A DNA stretch of 64,000 bases from NCBI GenBank assembly GCA_947311845.1, contig CAMZMU010000059.1, positions 53,605,626 through 53,669,625 of the forward strand, written 5' to 3'. The notes below the pieces were generated by a model. The model was not told the origin of the DNA. It did not search any database and was given only the letters and a program-made list of their open reading frames with translations. The position numbers and the translations under genes were made by a program. The DNA comes from Poa pratensis. Taxonomy: Eukaryota > Streptophyta > Magnoliopsida > Poales > Poaceae. Positions 30,400-42,497 of this stretch are shown one piece after another; the stretch's first letter is position 1, and every line of letters begins with the position of its first letter.

Positions 30400-31990
30400 T
30401 CCTTGTTGGCATGCCAAACAATAGTTTTAAATGGAGTTTTCAACTTTTTTATCACAAAAAAATGTTTTTTCATTTTGTGAGTGCCAAAAATGGTTGTTTG
30501 TGAAGTAAGTGCAAAAAATATGATGCAAAATGGCACTTCTCCAATTTTGACACAAAGTAGATCATATTGGATGGCCAATTCCCAAGTATTAAGATTTTCT
30601 CGCTTTTTACCTACTTTGTCCCAATCAAATGAATTTTAGATGATTTTCTGGAAGTAATTCAAATTTGAACTACAAATATGGTCTAGTTTGGTCCTAAAAA
30701 TTGCCAAAAATGATTTAGGGTATTCAAGTTTGATTCTATGCAATAGCCGTAGATGGTGTTAAAAGATGCATGCCCTAGATATGAATAGTTCCACCAATGA
30801 TTTTGTCACTGTTTTGAAAAAATATCAAAGAAAATGTAAAAAAATGCACTACTTTGGCATGAAGTCCTTTTAGGTGTTCTAATTGGTAGGAAAAATGATA
30901 AGTATGAATTTTTAAATAATTTGTAAAAAAGTTCACAAAATGGACTATCATTTCTCCATATTCATGACTTCCGAGCGAAATGACAAAGGACATACAAAGA
31001 AGCATCTTGTCATGCCAAATAATAGTGCCAAAAGGAGTTTCGTACTTTCAGTTATTTTTTATTTTTTATTTCTAAGTACCAAAAAATGATTTTTTTAAGC
31101 AAAAGCAAAGAATATGGTGCAAACGGCACCTCTCTAATTTTTACACAAATTAGACCATATTGGATGGGCAATCTAAAGTATTAAGGATTTTCACGCTTCC
31201 TAGCTACTTTCGCTTATCTAAGCATGTTGGCGGACGTCCGCCCCACTTAGCTGTTCGCGACCGTGTTCAACAGCTAGCGGTCTCACGTATGTATCTAGCG
31301 GTGGATTGTAATTAAGTGAGTCACGTACGTACATCCGTATATGTATGTGGATGAAGGCATGGAGTGGACGCGGACCGTGCGCCACGTCCGGCGGCCCGTC
31401 CGCCTACATGCCTGCGCTTATCTAAATGACAGAAAGTAATTCAAATTTAAACTACATGTATGCTCTATTTTGATGCTAAAAGTTGTCAAAAGTCATTTTA
31501 AGGTATGCAAGTATAATTATATGCAATAGTCACAAAGTGTGTTGAAAGATTAATGCCCTATCTATGAATAGTTTCGCTCACAATTTTGATCCTGTTTTAA
31601 AGCAAAATCAAACAAAATGACAAAATGTAAAAAAATTCAATACATTTGGCATGTAGTCCTTCTATGTGTACTAGTTGTTAGGAAAAATGATAAGTATAGA
31701 GTTTTTCATAACTTGTAAAAAAACTTCACAAAAGGGAACAATCATGAATTTCGAGCCAAATGACTAAGGTCATGACCATATCCATGTCATAGTTCACAAT
31801 AATTTGACAATATATGACACAGAGGAGCATCTTGTCATGCGAAACAATAGTATCAAAAAGAGTTTCCAACTTTTAGTTACAATTTTTTTATTTTCTAAGT
31901 GCTAAAAATAGGTTTTTTTTAGGAAGTGTCAAAATATATGGTGCAAAATGGCACCTCTCCGATTCTCACACAAATTAGACAGTATTGAAT
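30400..31990. repeat. Triplicated, diverged AT-rich unit
   Basis: A motif containing ATGGTGCAAAATGGCACC plus TCTCCAATT and CACAAATTAGAC returns near 30510, 31110 and 31930, each with CTTGTCATGCCAAACAATAG-like sequence near it. A GC-richer island at about 31200-31420 interrupts the series. No gene is seen. Confidence 0.55.
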
Positions 31991-33299
31991 ATTACGGAGT
32001 ATTTTGTTAAATGCTCACATAAGCATATCAACAAAACTGTTACGTTCAGATTCTTATCATTTCACCTTACGGTTTATTCCGTGGTGCTGATCACTTGTGA
32101 AGGCGCATGTGAGTAATTTACGAAAACGGTATAGGTGTCCTGCGGTGGGTCGACCTTCTGTGCCAGAGTGTGCATGGTGATGGTATATGTTTGTCTTTCA
32201 AGTGATACAAAAATACCTTAAGTAAAATGATATTAGAAAGTGGAATTGTCATGTACCAACCCAGAGCAAAAATTCTGAACTGACGAAAAAAACATAGGTC
32301 ATCCATATATACTATAACACGTCGGTGAGACCTACACGTGAAAGAAGAATCACATGTCTCATACCATGCCAAATTTTATGGACCAACAAGTAGAACCAAG
32401 ATTCCTAACTGATGAAAACAACATAAACAATCGACGTATACTGTTACGGGAATAAATTCACCATGTCCCCAAAAATAATTCGACATTGTGTCTGAGCTGA
32501 GATGCCTTCAATCACATGTGGGAGGTCAAGAACTGAAACACTTGACTTGTGGGATGGCCTTGGCAACGCCCCTCGCGGCCTCGCGATCGTAGCTGTCCAC
32601 CCAGTGACGTCGGCCAGAAGATCTGCGAGGTATCGGCTGTCGGCAGCCATTGCCTCGTTGAATACCGAGTTAAACTACATGTGTTAATCACATACATTGC
32701 GCTCGCGGACAGGCACTGGATTAGCCTACTACATGTGTTAATCACATGATTGGTAAGGAGGAGCTGACTTGTCGTACGTAGTGTCTACCTCAACCATACT
32801 TAATATATTTCAGCGGACAATATCCTTTCCGGTTATTCGCAAAAAAAAAATCCTTTCCGGTTGCACTTTATTAGATTCTCCTTTGTTAGTACCACACCCC
32901 AGCTTAATTAGGTACGAAAGGGAAACTTTTCGAGTTTCCAACTAAAGGTGTTGACAATTGAACTCATGACAGCCGAAGCCGTTGACAATTCAACCTGATA
33001 ACCGAGCAACTAGCCAATCCCACTCTACTTTTTTGTCACAAGGACCTGAACCAGCGTGACATGAGATCAGCAGGCAACATTATTGTTGTTCCGTAGCGAA
33101 GTTTTTCCCAGCACTGGGTCTTCACTCCGCTGCAACCCTTGAGATGGTCAGAGCTTAGAAAATTGCCTTGACTTCCATGAGCGTTTCTCCTTGATCAGCT
33201 AGCTTTTTCTAGTCACCAAAGGCTAGTTTACACCCAAAAGTTAGGATATTTAGTCTGGGAACCACCTAACCTAAGACCAAAGATGCCCATAATTTATAA

Positions 33300-34860
33300 T
33301 CCTACTGTGCCTTCGTTTGAACCGCTTCCTATAGTCGATTATCTCATGTGAAGACTAAGATCCCTGTGCCTTTAAAATTCACGGCTGTGCCTTTATCGAC
33401 GAAGACTGTTTGTAAGTTCATTTGTAATTAGCCTCTTGACTGATGTGAGTAGGTGGCGAGTTAGCATCAGCTAGATACTCATACTGGCCTCATGCGCAAC
33501 AATTGTCAGGCCTTATTTGAAAGACTTGACCTCAAGGCTGGTTATTAACAATTTCCATTTTCAATAGATGCATCTTTCAGACTAGTCACAATGGGAAGTA
33601 ACTTAGACTAGTAACATGCATATATTATTACTCTAAGTTACTACCTTCATAGTGGAGAGTAACATGTGTATAGTGTCATATTTAATAGGTTATACACTCA
33701 TCTTGTCTCGAAATGTGTGATGTTATGGTAACATAGCTAGTTACCATAACCATCTCTCTCCTCATTAATTACCCGCCACATCAGATTTTTTGCTTATGTG
33801 GCACTGATGTTACTCCTATGTTACTCCCCATTGTGACTAGTCTCAGTGCTACTCATCCTTTGAATTAATGGCAGGCCTTATTTGAAAGATGTGTACTTTA
33901 TTTCGAACATCTTAAACAATGACCTCTGTCATATTTTATGTTTAACAGAGTAGTATATTTACCACAAAATTACATTATAACTTAATATATGAAAGCAAAT
34001 GATCAAAATAAAAATCATACACATTCTTCAAATATATAAAATTCGAACGGAAGGCATGTACTAAACAATAATCTAGCTGTTAGTATCCTTCGTTTGAACC
34101 GCTTCCTATAGTCGATTATCTCATGTGAAGACTAAGATCCCTTGTGCCTTTAAAATTCACGACTGTGGCTTTATCGAAGAAGACCGTATGTAAGTCCATT
34201 TGTAATTAGCCTCTTGACTAATGTGAGTAGGTGGTGAGTTTGTCTTCTCGTCGGCGGTTTCAAGTATGAAAGTTAGCATCAGCTAGATACTCATATTGGC
34301 TTCATTTGCAACAATTGTCAGGCCTTGTTTGAAAGATGTGTACTTTATTTCTCATGTGAAGACTAAGATCCCAAGTGCCTTTAAAATTCAAGGTTGTGCC
34401 TTTATCGACGAAGACTGTATGTAAGTCCATTTGTAATTATCCTTTGGACTAATATGAGTAGGTGGCGAGAGTGACTTCTCGTTGGCTGTTTCAAGTATGA
34501 AAGTTAGAATCAGCTAGATACTCATACTGGCCTCGTGTGCAACAATTATCAGGCATTATTTTAAAGACTTGACCTCAGGGCTGGTAATTTACAATTCCCA
34601 TTTTCAATAGATGCATCTTTCAGTGCTACTCATCCTTTGAATATATTGCAGACCTTATTTGAAAGATGTGTACTTTATTTCGAACATCTTAATTAAACAT
34701 CCACCTCTGTAATATTTTATGTTTGATAGAGTAGTATATTTACTACAAATTACATTATAATTTAATATATGAAAGCAAGTGATCAAAATATAAAGCACAC
34801 CCATTCTTTGAATAATTAAAATTTGATTTGGAGGCACGTACTAATCAATAATATAGCTTT
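33300..34860. repeat. Local repeats of a CTCATGTGAAGACTAAGATC unit
   Basis: The unit with GAACCGCTTCCTATAGTCGA, CTCATGTGAAGACTAAGATC and CTTTAAAATTCA starts near 33310, 34089 and 34350, with later parts such as TTTCAATAGATGCATCTTTC repeated too. Copy B has the same arrangement at about 60926, 61439 and 61800, so the repetition is older than the segmental duplication. Confidence 0.7.
33580..33842 (+). mobile_element. MITE, 263 bp, with TCA target duplication
   Basis: Terminal inverted repeats GACTAGTCACAATGGG / CCCATTGTGACTAGTC are flanked by TCA at 33577-33579 and 33843-33845. Copy B has the empty site (GCATCTTTCAGTGCTACTC) at about 61190. A 3-bp target duplication fits PIF/Harbinger-like elements, though TCA is not the usual TTA/TAA. 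Confidence 0.85.
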
Positions 34861-35276
34861 TAGTATCTTTTTATATATGATTATGTCACACAGATTTCTG
34901 TCACATCGCATTTGCAGGGTCATAGTTCAACTCCATTACTACTGATAAGTCCTACCACACACCACCTTTGACAAACAAAATCTCAGGTAGGCACCAATTA
35001 AAACAAATTCACCATTCCTCAAGATAAGAAATAAACCGATCACCTCCCTAAAAAAATGATTGATTTCTCCTTCCTACAGTACGATATCAATCGCTCTAAA
35101 AAAATTATGTAGATCCATCTTCGTCGTCAAAGAAATGAGCTTCTCTGAGAAAAATAGATCAATCTCTTCCACATATGGATCCTTCTCAAAAAAATAGTTT
35201 GATCTCTTCTCCCAGAAAGACTGTTCCGTATCTACTTCTATCTCACAAAAGATAGATCCTTGCCCCTAAAAGTATG

Positions 35277-35450
35277 ATCCCTCACCTTCCCTACAAATAT
35301 CATCAAAACAAATTAGACTGTTCAATTAAAAGTTATATGGTTAATATAAAAAAAACAGATCCACATCCGCTTCTGGCTCATATTGATCCCTCACCTTCCC
35401 TACAAATATCATCAAAACAAATTAGACTGTTCAATTAAAAGTTATCTGAG
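35277..35450 (+). repeat. 61-bp direct repeat at the right edge of copy A
   Basis: ATCCCTCACCTTCCCTACAA through ATTAAAAGTTAT occurs twice, at about 35277-35337 and 35388-35448. Copy B has it once (about 62728-62795). The extra copy marks the right breakpoint area. Confidence 0.7.
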
Positions 35451-35939
35451 CTCATATTGAAGTTTGAGAGGAGTAGGATTGCCGCATACTTTGGCTTCGA
35501 TTATATTCCAGATGTGCAAGTTCATCCCAAATATCTAAGTGCATATTCTGCTGCTGATAGTTTTGTTTTCTTTGCAGAGGAGTAGAAACTGCTGCTGCGA
35601 GCAGGATTAACCGTAGGTGGCAATGCACTGGGCGCCGACACGGCCAGCAGGATCAAGGGAGCTGGTGACACGCCGGACTTCTGCCCTAACTAGTATAGAG
35701 AAGAGAGGACTTCACAAGTTCTTGATTCACATGCTTCAGTTCTATAGTAGCTGTTGCTATAGCTGTTGATCTTCTCAGTTCATTTTTCTAAGCAAACTTG
35801 TAAGTTCCCGGAATTGCAGTATTGAAAGCGAATTTGATAGAATACTTCCATTTCTTGCTTGTTTGAATTGTTTACTGAAATTGATTGGTAAATGCTGGAA
35901 TTGTGTACTACAAATACTGCCTTTATTTGTATATGAAAA

Positions 35940-36240
35940 CAGTATTCGAACTGCCAGTACATGTATTTGGAGGCAATTTCATATGTACCAGTACATGTAT
36001 TTGGAGGCACTTTTAGAAGTGCTAGTAAATGAAATTAGAGGTGGTTTTATATGTGCCAGTAAGTGAATTTAGAGGCACTTTTAGAAGTGCAATTGAATGA
36101 ATTTTGAGGCACTGTCATATGTGTGTCAGTAAATGCATTTTGAGGCACTTTTAGAAGTGCCAGTAAATGAATTTAGAGGCAGATTTTGAAAACTGCCACT
36201 AAATACATTTCCCAACATGAACAAAACTAACACTTTTTTT
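35940..36240 (+). repeat. Degenerate minisatellite, units of about 35-55 bp
   Basis: Repeats of AGTAAATGAATTTAGAGGCA with CTTTTAGAAGTGCC occur 5-7 times with drift. No gene lies between 35370 and 36580. Confidence 0.65.
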
Positions 36241-36586
36241 CTGCCTTCAAAAACATTTGGTGGCACTTTTTCAAGAATTGGAGGCACTTTCGTGGGCCTC
36301 TGAATAAGGGACCTGACGTAGTGCTAGCCGGAGTTGAGTCTCACGTCCATCAACTTCTCCGACCCGATCCCACCGCAACCCTAGCGATGATGGTGAGGGG
36401 CTCGACGAGCCATGGGAGGATCGCGGCGCTCCGCCGTCGAGAGCATCACCAGCACAGATGACCTTTTACGACAAAAGCTTCCGTTTTATTTGTTCAAATA
36501 AAGCATTTGTTTGATGGCATATGGCAGGATTGTGCGGGAAAGAGTGTATTGTGCGGTGTAACTATAGTGGCACGATCCTACAACCG

Positions 36587-38155
36587 TTACACTTTTACAA
36601 TTTGCATCTTACGGAGGAGCGATGTGGCCTGCTCCTGGACGACCTTCCAGGCTTCGCGGACATGGCGCTCCTCCGTGAGCGTGCTCCCAATGGCGCATCG
36701 GAGCATGTATATGCCACCCGCATTGGCGGCGCTCATGTAGGGGCCCAAGTTGGCCGCGTTCACCTCCTCGAGGAGCCTGCGGTTGAGCTCGTTGGCCTTT
36801 TTCTCGCCGCCTAGCCGCTCCGTGGAGAGAAGACGGAAGCACACGAGCGCGAAGTGCCTGTCGGTGACCACCTCGAACCTGGCGTCGTCTCTTACGAGTC
36901 CCTCGAAGGCGGCGGCCATGCGGACGTGGGAGCGGATGTGGCCGCGCAGGCCCTCGACGCCGTAGCAGCGGAGCACGAGCCACATCTTGAGCGCACGGAA
37001 GCGGCGGGTGAGCGTCATGGTCCAGTCCTTGTAGTCCACCACGTCGTGCCCCTCCGCCGCCGCATCCTTGAGGATGTATTCCTGTTCCGTGCCTAGCGCC
37101 GCCACCAGCTCCGCCGGCTTCTTCACCCACAGCGCGCAGCAGTCGTTGTTGGCCAGCAGCCACTTGTGCGCGTTCATGCTGAAGGAGTCCACCGCCTCCA
37201 CGCCGTCGACCACGTGGCAGAACTCCGGGCAGACCAGCGCCGAGCCGGCGTAGGCTGCGTCGACGTGGACCCAGAGACCGTGCGTCGCCGCGATGGCGCA
37301 GAGCCCGCGGATGGGGTCGACGGCGGTGGTCTGGGTGGTGCCGACCGTGGCGCAGAGGAAGAGTGGGACCAGCCCGGCCTCCACGTCCGCCTGCATGGCG
37401 GCCTTCAGTGCCGCTGGCGAGAGCGCCAACATGTCGTCAAGTGATGTCGGGATCTCGCGGCAGTGGCCGCGCTGGATACCGGCGATACGCGCGGCCTTGC
37501 GGAACGAGAAGTGCGTCTGGTCGGAGCAGTACACGACGAGGTCGCCGATCCTCCCCCAGCCAACCTCCGCGAGCTTCCGGTCCCTAGCGGCGACGAGGGC
37601 ACAGAGTATGGCCTCGCAAGAGGTGCCCAGCAGCGTGCCTCCGCCGCCTCCGGCGAACAGAAGGCTCGCCGGCAGGTGGAGCGCTTTGCCGAGCCAGTCC
37701 ACAACCACCATCTCGAGCTCCGCGGCGGCCGGCGAGGCGGCCCACGTGAACGGCACGACGTTGATGCCGGCGATCAGCGCCTCGCCCAGGGCACCGGCAG
37801 TGCTGCTCGACGCTGGGAAATGAGCGAAATGGCGAGGGCTCTGCCAGTGCGTCATTCCTGGCAGGACGAGGTCGCGGATGTCCTGCAGCGCGGAGGCCCA
37901 GGCGTCGGGCTCCGGCATGGTCGGCGCGTCGGCGGGGAGCTGGTCGCGCAGGAAACCGGGGGTGACATTGGGGCGCACTGGGTAGTCTCCCATGCGGGAC
38001 CAGTAGTCAGCGATGAAGTTGATCACCTGTTGACCCCGACGCCGGAACTCGTCGGCGTCCAGGAGGTTCACGTACCGCGGTGGCGTCTCGGCAGATGGAT
38101 TCTGCTTGAGCGTGCCAGCAGTCATGGTTTTGCATATCGGGGATGCAGGTGCCAT
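36587..38155 (-). CDS. Aromatic L-amino acid decarboxylase (tyrosine/tryptophan decarboxylase type)
   Basis: An intact single-exon gene of 522 codons, normal for plant group II PLP decarboxylases (about 490-530). It turns tyrosine, DOPA or tryptophan into the amine plus CO2 in the cytosol. The PLP lysine is Lys331 in NAHKWLL, Asp299 lies in VHVDAAYAGSA, and His215 in SDQTH stacks on the cofactor. The catalytic-loop Tyr360 (EQEYILKD) is kept, which predicts decarboxylation and not aldehyde synthesis. The NAHKW form and a hydroxyl residue (Thr383 in TLTRRF, where tryptophan enzymes have Gly and tyrosine enzymes Ser) favour tyrosine-type substrates. Met11 (38125) is an alternative start, because TATATATA lies only 6-13 bases before the first ATG. 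A BAHD N-acyltransferase gene lies 12.6 kb away on the same strand. Confidence 0.93.
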   Translation of the reverse strand: MAPASPICKTMTAGTLKQNPSAETPPRYVNLLDADEFRRRGQQVINFIADYWSRMGDYPVRPNVTPGFLRDQLPADAPTMPEPDAWASALQDIRDLVLPGMTHWQSPRHFAHFPASSSTAGALGEALIAGINVVPFTWAASPAAAELEMVVVDWLGKALHLPASLLFAGGGGGTLLGTSCEAILCALVAARDRKLAEVGWGRIGDLVVYCSDQTHFSFRKAARIAGIQRGHCREIPTSLDDMLALSPAALKAAMQADVEAGLVPLFLCATVGTTQTTAVDPIRGLCAIAATHGLWVHVDAAYAGSALVCPEFCHVVDGVEAVDSFSMNAHKWLLANNDCCALWVKKPAELVAALGTEQEYILKDAAAEGHDVVDYKDWTMTLTRRFRALKMWLVLRCYGVEGLRGHIRSHVRMAAAFEGLVRDDARFEVVTDRHFALVCFRLLSTERLGGEKKANELNRRLLEEVNAANLGPYMSAANAGGIYMLRCAIGSTLTEERHVREAWKVVQEQATSLLRKMQIVKV

Positions 38156-38383
38156 ACGTTATATATAGTCGCTACAGGGTATGGTACACAGAGAACACCC
38201 TGGGGTTATGCATACACTGTTAAAAATATGACTGTAAATCTCGCACCTTAGTTAGGAAACTAACATCCACTAAATCTCATTGTAACATGTTTTGTCTATA
38301 TAAGTAGGCTCCTAAGGACGGCGGGTCAATTACGCTGTAATATAGGTTTTCAAACTTACACAGCTGGGAAAGTCCAAACAATG

Positions 38384-39086
38384 TTTTTTTTTTGCGAAAA
38401 GTAACCCAGATCTATTAGCAGCAACAGTTGGTACAGAACACCCCTTACAACACGAATATTATAAACCAGTCCCGGAGGAGCCCAAACACTACCCACACCG
38501 ACGCGAGGAGAGGACGCGCCGTCACGCCGCCGCCGCCGCACCCCTCCTGGGCCAGGGAAGCCTTGACTCGAAACGCGGCTTGAAGTGCGGACGGGAAGTC
38601 GCCGCCTTGCTCTTCCGAGCAGCATGATGGAGAAGCAGTGGATTGGAGATCGACCAACCCCGCCGAAGATCTTGGGGACGCCGTCGTCTTCACGTCGCCG
38701 TCACCAGCAAAGAAGACGAGCAGCGAGCAGCTCCTGGAGCCAACCTCACACGCTTCGCAGAGATGCCGGAGACTCGTCGCCCAGGAGCAGGACCAAAGCT
38801 CGCCAACCCTAGAGGCCAACGAGGACCAACTGCCACCGGCTCACCGGAGTCGCTCTGAAGACCAAACCCGACGTGGGGAGAACCGAGGCACACTTATTCG
38901 TGAAACCGGCGCCACCATCACCCACCACAGCAGCAGCAGCAGCAGCCCGCACCAAACTACCCTACTATATACACACTGGTGGCACAGATCCGCGGCCCCC
39001 ACTCTCCCGCAGCCGAAGCAGCCAGAGAGGGAAGAGACCGACGGTCTGGCCGATGGCGGAGCGAGGGTCACCGAGCGCCTCCCATA
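38384..39086 (-). repeat. Probable non-LTR (LINE-like) 3' fragment
   Basis: A T-run of about ten bases followed by GCGAAAAGTAACCCAGATCT looks like the inverted poly(A) 3' end of a Triticeae LINE. GC-rich sequence follows to about 39086 with open frames on both strands but no reverse transcriptase motif. Unclassified repeat is the alternative. Confidence 0.4.
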
Positions 39087-39419
39087 GAACTAAAAATAAG
39101 GAAAAATATCGGCTTCACGTGTCCCACTTCATATGTTTAGTATTGAAAACAGAAGTAGCCAGAGAAACTAGCCCGCACGAAACCGAAGTATAAATGGTTA
39201 GGTAGTTTAGGAGGCTCCTACGTTTAGGGCACTTTTTTTGGGAGATGACTTTTGGGTATTTAGGTTACTTTGTTTTCTTGATTTCAGATGTCAATAAATT
39301 AAACTTTTTTTACTGGGATGATGAAAAATGCAAAGTTGTCAAATAATCCCTCATACTCTCTGTTTTTATTTACCCTGCGTTCTGAGTTTTTTCAAAGTCA
39401 AACTTTTGAAAGTTTGTCC

Positions 39420-41020
39420 ATGTTGAAGGATGAGTAAATCGACTAGAGCGGGGTGAATAGGAGATTCAAAAATTAATGCTCAAGAAATATGTATGAATGG
39501 GAAAAACTTTTGCACAAAGAAGTAACAGACGGTTAAATAGACAGATTTTTACACTAGAGTTTTTAGCGCAATTAACACAAAGAACAAACAGTACAGAAAG
39601 TAAAGAATTGAAACGAGTACACCGGTTTGTTTTTCGGAGTTCAAGCTATTGGCATCAGTTTTAAGTCTCCCCGTTAGGAGGGGATATGCACGCGTGCACT
39701 TCTAGTCAGCAAGCATCCCCCACTTGCTGCTAATTTGTATTCTCCATTAGCGAAGTTTCACCCGCTTCGCCCAATCACTGATGGCAGATCTTGAGGTGAT
39801 CTCCGAACCTTTACAAACTTGTCACGACAAGTCCACACACCGGATGCTCGTCGGCGACACCTAGCCATCTAGGAGATGCCAAATCTCCAAGGGTAAAAGG
39901 CAGATGTTCTTCGGCGAAGACACGCTCTTGTTTGTAGCTCAATGTAACTCAACCTCCAACTCTTAGGAATTCAGCTCTGGATAATAGTGAGAGTAGGAGG
40001 GGGAACTCGAAACTTTAGATCAAAAAGATCTTGTAATTATGCTCAAGTCGCCAACCTTGCCCGTTGGGGTCTAGGTGTGCTATTTATAGGCGAGTCCCGG
40101 GAATTAGCCGTTGCCACAAAATATTTGTATACGGACAATTGCAACGGTCTAATCGGAAAGCGAGGTTGTCCTTTTGCGAAGGTTATCCTCTGCTGGTGCT
40201 GTGCTTGAAATAGCATCACACACCTAGAGCTTCAATATAGAATGCGAGTTATATAAACATGAAAGTCTAACTCTTGAGTATCAGCCTTTATCTTGAAGCG
40301 AGATGTTTAACCCGGCACAGGTTTTTGGAAGCGGTCGCGGCCTTTGAATCATCCTTGTGCTTAAGCTAGATTCTCGTGAGTTAAGCGCAGCCTGATACTT
40401 AAAAAGATTTTCACGGGGTGGCTTGTTGTAGAAGTTTGAGTAATATTGAGTACACAACAAGTTTCATGTTTAGGCCTTGAAGATCTGCCCCCCTTAATAG
40501 TACGGCTGTCCTATAAAGACTCAAAGCTATAAAAGAGAATACGTCTTCAAATGGGCTTCAGCTCCTGGTCTTCATGTTCACTGGTCAGTCTGGAACTTCA
40601 TGAGGATTATGCGACTTGAGTTCTGCAAGTGCGCCAAGAGATAGTTCCTCAACCAGTGTCGTCAAGTCCTTGTCTTCATCCTGTGCTGTAGATGGTCGTT
40701 GATACCGCGACTCAGCGAGTGTTGGTGTCTTAGAATTAGGCTTGTCGTCGCACAATAATTCTATCCTCAAGGCATAATTTGAATTTGTGCATCAAGTATG
40801 CGATTAGTGCCTTGAGTTCTTCGTTAGATGCTGTGATCAACTTTGTCTTCAAGAGCGCCTGATATTATGATGGATGGCGTCTGTCTTCAGTTTAGCATGG
40901 TTAGACCAACTCCTAGGACTAGGTACCTGTGAGTGCTAGATAAAAAAGTTAGTCCTTTTAATGATGTTGTCCATCAATCATCCAAAAGTTACTTAGGAAG
41001 GCATGAAATGCCCTTTCACA
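39420..41020 (+). mobile_element. Probable solo LTR or LTR fragment
   Basis: Starts TGTTGAAGGATG and includes GAGCGGGGTGAATAGG, a phrase found at the LTR start of Copia-type Triticeae elements. It ends near AAATGCCCTTTCA. No clear target duplication was found, so the borders are approximate. No gene is seen in 39090-41180. Confidence 0.4.
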
Positions 41021-41189
41021 TGTTATTATGCAAATTGCCAAATCTTCACTAACACCGCCATCCTAACCAACTCTTCGGGCTTGACTTTTATGCTAACCAA
41101 GGTGTACGAAAAAATGGGGAAAGCATGGTAAGGGATACAATACTAGACTAACACGGGGCGAAGCCATAAAAAATTATCATTGGGGTCAT

Positions 41190-41370
41190 CAGTGGCTGAG
41201 CTTGGAGAAAAAATAAGGAGGGGCGAAGAAGCTAATCACCCCATTTAATAGCTATTACTATACCTAATTCTCGTTAATTTGGTCTTAACAACACAAGGAA
41301 TGGCACAAATGTTGGGGGGGGGGGGGGGGGGGGTATTGCCCAGGTTGGCCCCCATGAAACTCTGCCACTG
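41190..41370 (+). mobile_element. hAT-type MITE, 181 bp, with 8-bp target duplication
   Basis: Terminal repeats CAGTGGCTGAGCTT / AAACTCTGCCACTG are flanked by GGGGTCAT at 41182-41189 and 41371-41378. An 8-bp duplication is diagnostic for hAT elements. It carries a run of 20 G at 41314-41333. Confidence 0.85.
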
Positions 41371-41378
41371 GGGGTCAT

Positions 41379-42497
41379 CCTTCTAAGTGTAGTGCTAGCA
41401 TTGTGTATTTGTAAGACTAATTCCTTTAGTTCTATCGAGGAGTAGCAAGAAATCGTTGGTGTCATTTGACACCAATACCTACATGGTAGGGGTTTGACTG
41501 CATACATGAAACTTCTTATTATCTTATATTAGATGGTTCAGCCACATTTAGAGTGATAATTCTCTTTTGAACACTGAAAAATGCATTTAGATGTTTGAAT
41601 TTGCCTCCAAAGTTCATGAACTCAACAATGTGTAAGAATATTTTGGTATTTTTCCTGCCGTTTAATTTAATTATTCTGAAGTGAGACAAGGAGAAGAGCA
41701 AATTGAAGCAGTTCTTCATAATTTATTCCATGTATTGGCATGATATTGAATATCACAACCATAAAAAAATTATAGGCCTATGAAGAGAACAAATTAGCAG
41801 TTCCCTAAGGACAGTAATCCCTCCAGTCGGGTTTATTGGGTGTGCTAGGAAAACCTGGTTTCATGTCTGATTAGGTGCAATTAGCATTTAATGTCCCGGT
41901 TAATTAGATTTTCTTTGATCTCGTCCTCCCATGCAAACAGCCAATACGCTTTCCTTTTAGAGTAATTACAATAAGGTGGCGTAAGGGGGCTATAGGAGTT
42001 TAAATAATATATGTTTGCTGAGTTCGAGGAGAGAGAAATGGAACGGGTTGTAGATTAAGTGCAAGTCAAGACGATATCTTCAAGAAGGGAACAACGCACA
42101 ACACCAACCTCTGCATGCACCAACACGTTATCGAAGAGCTAGCCAAATTATTACAAAAAGAAAAAAGATCAATAAAACAATTGCAACAAACTTTTGCATC
42201 AACCACCAATGTTAGCAACTCGAGGGTAGTAGGAGAGTTGCTCCGATAACGACACCTTCAAGAAGGGAACGACGCACGATGGCGACTTTGCTACATCCAA
42301 CCACGGAGGTTAGATCATGAGTTTTCACCTGAAGAGAAGTCTGAGAAAATTCTGGACAATGCCTTCAGCAAAAGAATGTTGTGTGAACGCCGGCATTGAC
42401 AGGTTCAACCAATAAAGTTTAGATCTAGAGGTTTCACCTCTGGAACTCTAGATCCAACACTCAAAGAGCGCGACCAAATCGAAGTCGCTTGTGCTGC
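41379..42497. other. Gene-free repeat DNA, left part of the LTR element's target
   Basis: No gene is supported. Positions 42070-42497 and 49572-50660 appear to be the two halves of one older repeat, split by the LTR retrotransposon at 42498-49566. Confidence 0.4.

Larger units (their letters stand above)
27860..35367 (+). repeat. Segmental duplication, copy A (7.5 kb)
   Basis: Aligns in the same orientation with 53620-62829, from GCAACAGTACCT to AGATCCACATCCGCTTC. It contains a GC-rich repeat (27860-28480), an O-methyltransferase fragment, a CACTA remnant and a block of degenerate repeats (33300-34860). Compared with copy B it has an extra SINE (29281-29423) and MITE (33580-33842) and an extra stretch at about 32976-33230. 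It lacks a solo LTR and 554 bp at about 28936. No other gene is seen in it. Confidence 0.9.

Noticed and set aside
36587..38155. Aromatic acetaldehyde synthase instead of decarboxylase
   Set aside because: The catalytic-loop residue is Tyr360, which predicts decarboxylation; synthases usually have Phe there.
37163..38251. Plus-strand frames across the decarboxylase gene
   Set aside because: They mirror the minus-strand decarboxylase codons; no domain is visible.
38384..39193. Ser/Pro-rich frames of 106-149 codons on both strands
   Set aside because: Lie in LINE-like repeat DNA behind a poly(T) start; no reverse transcriptase or other domain.
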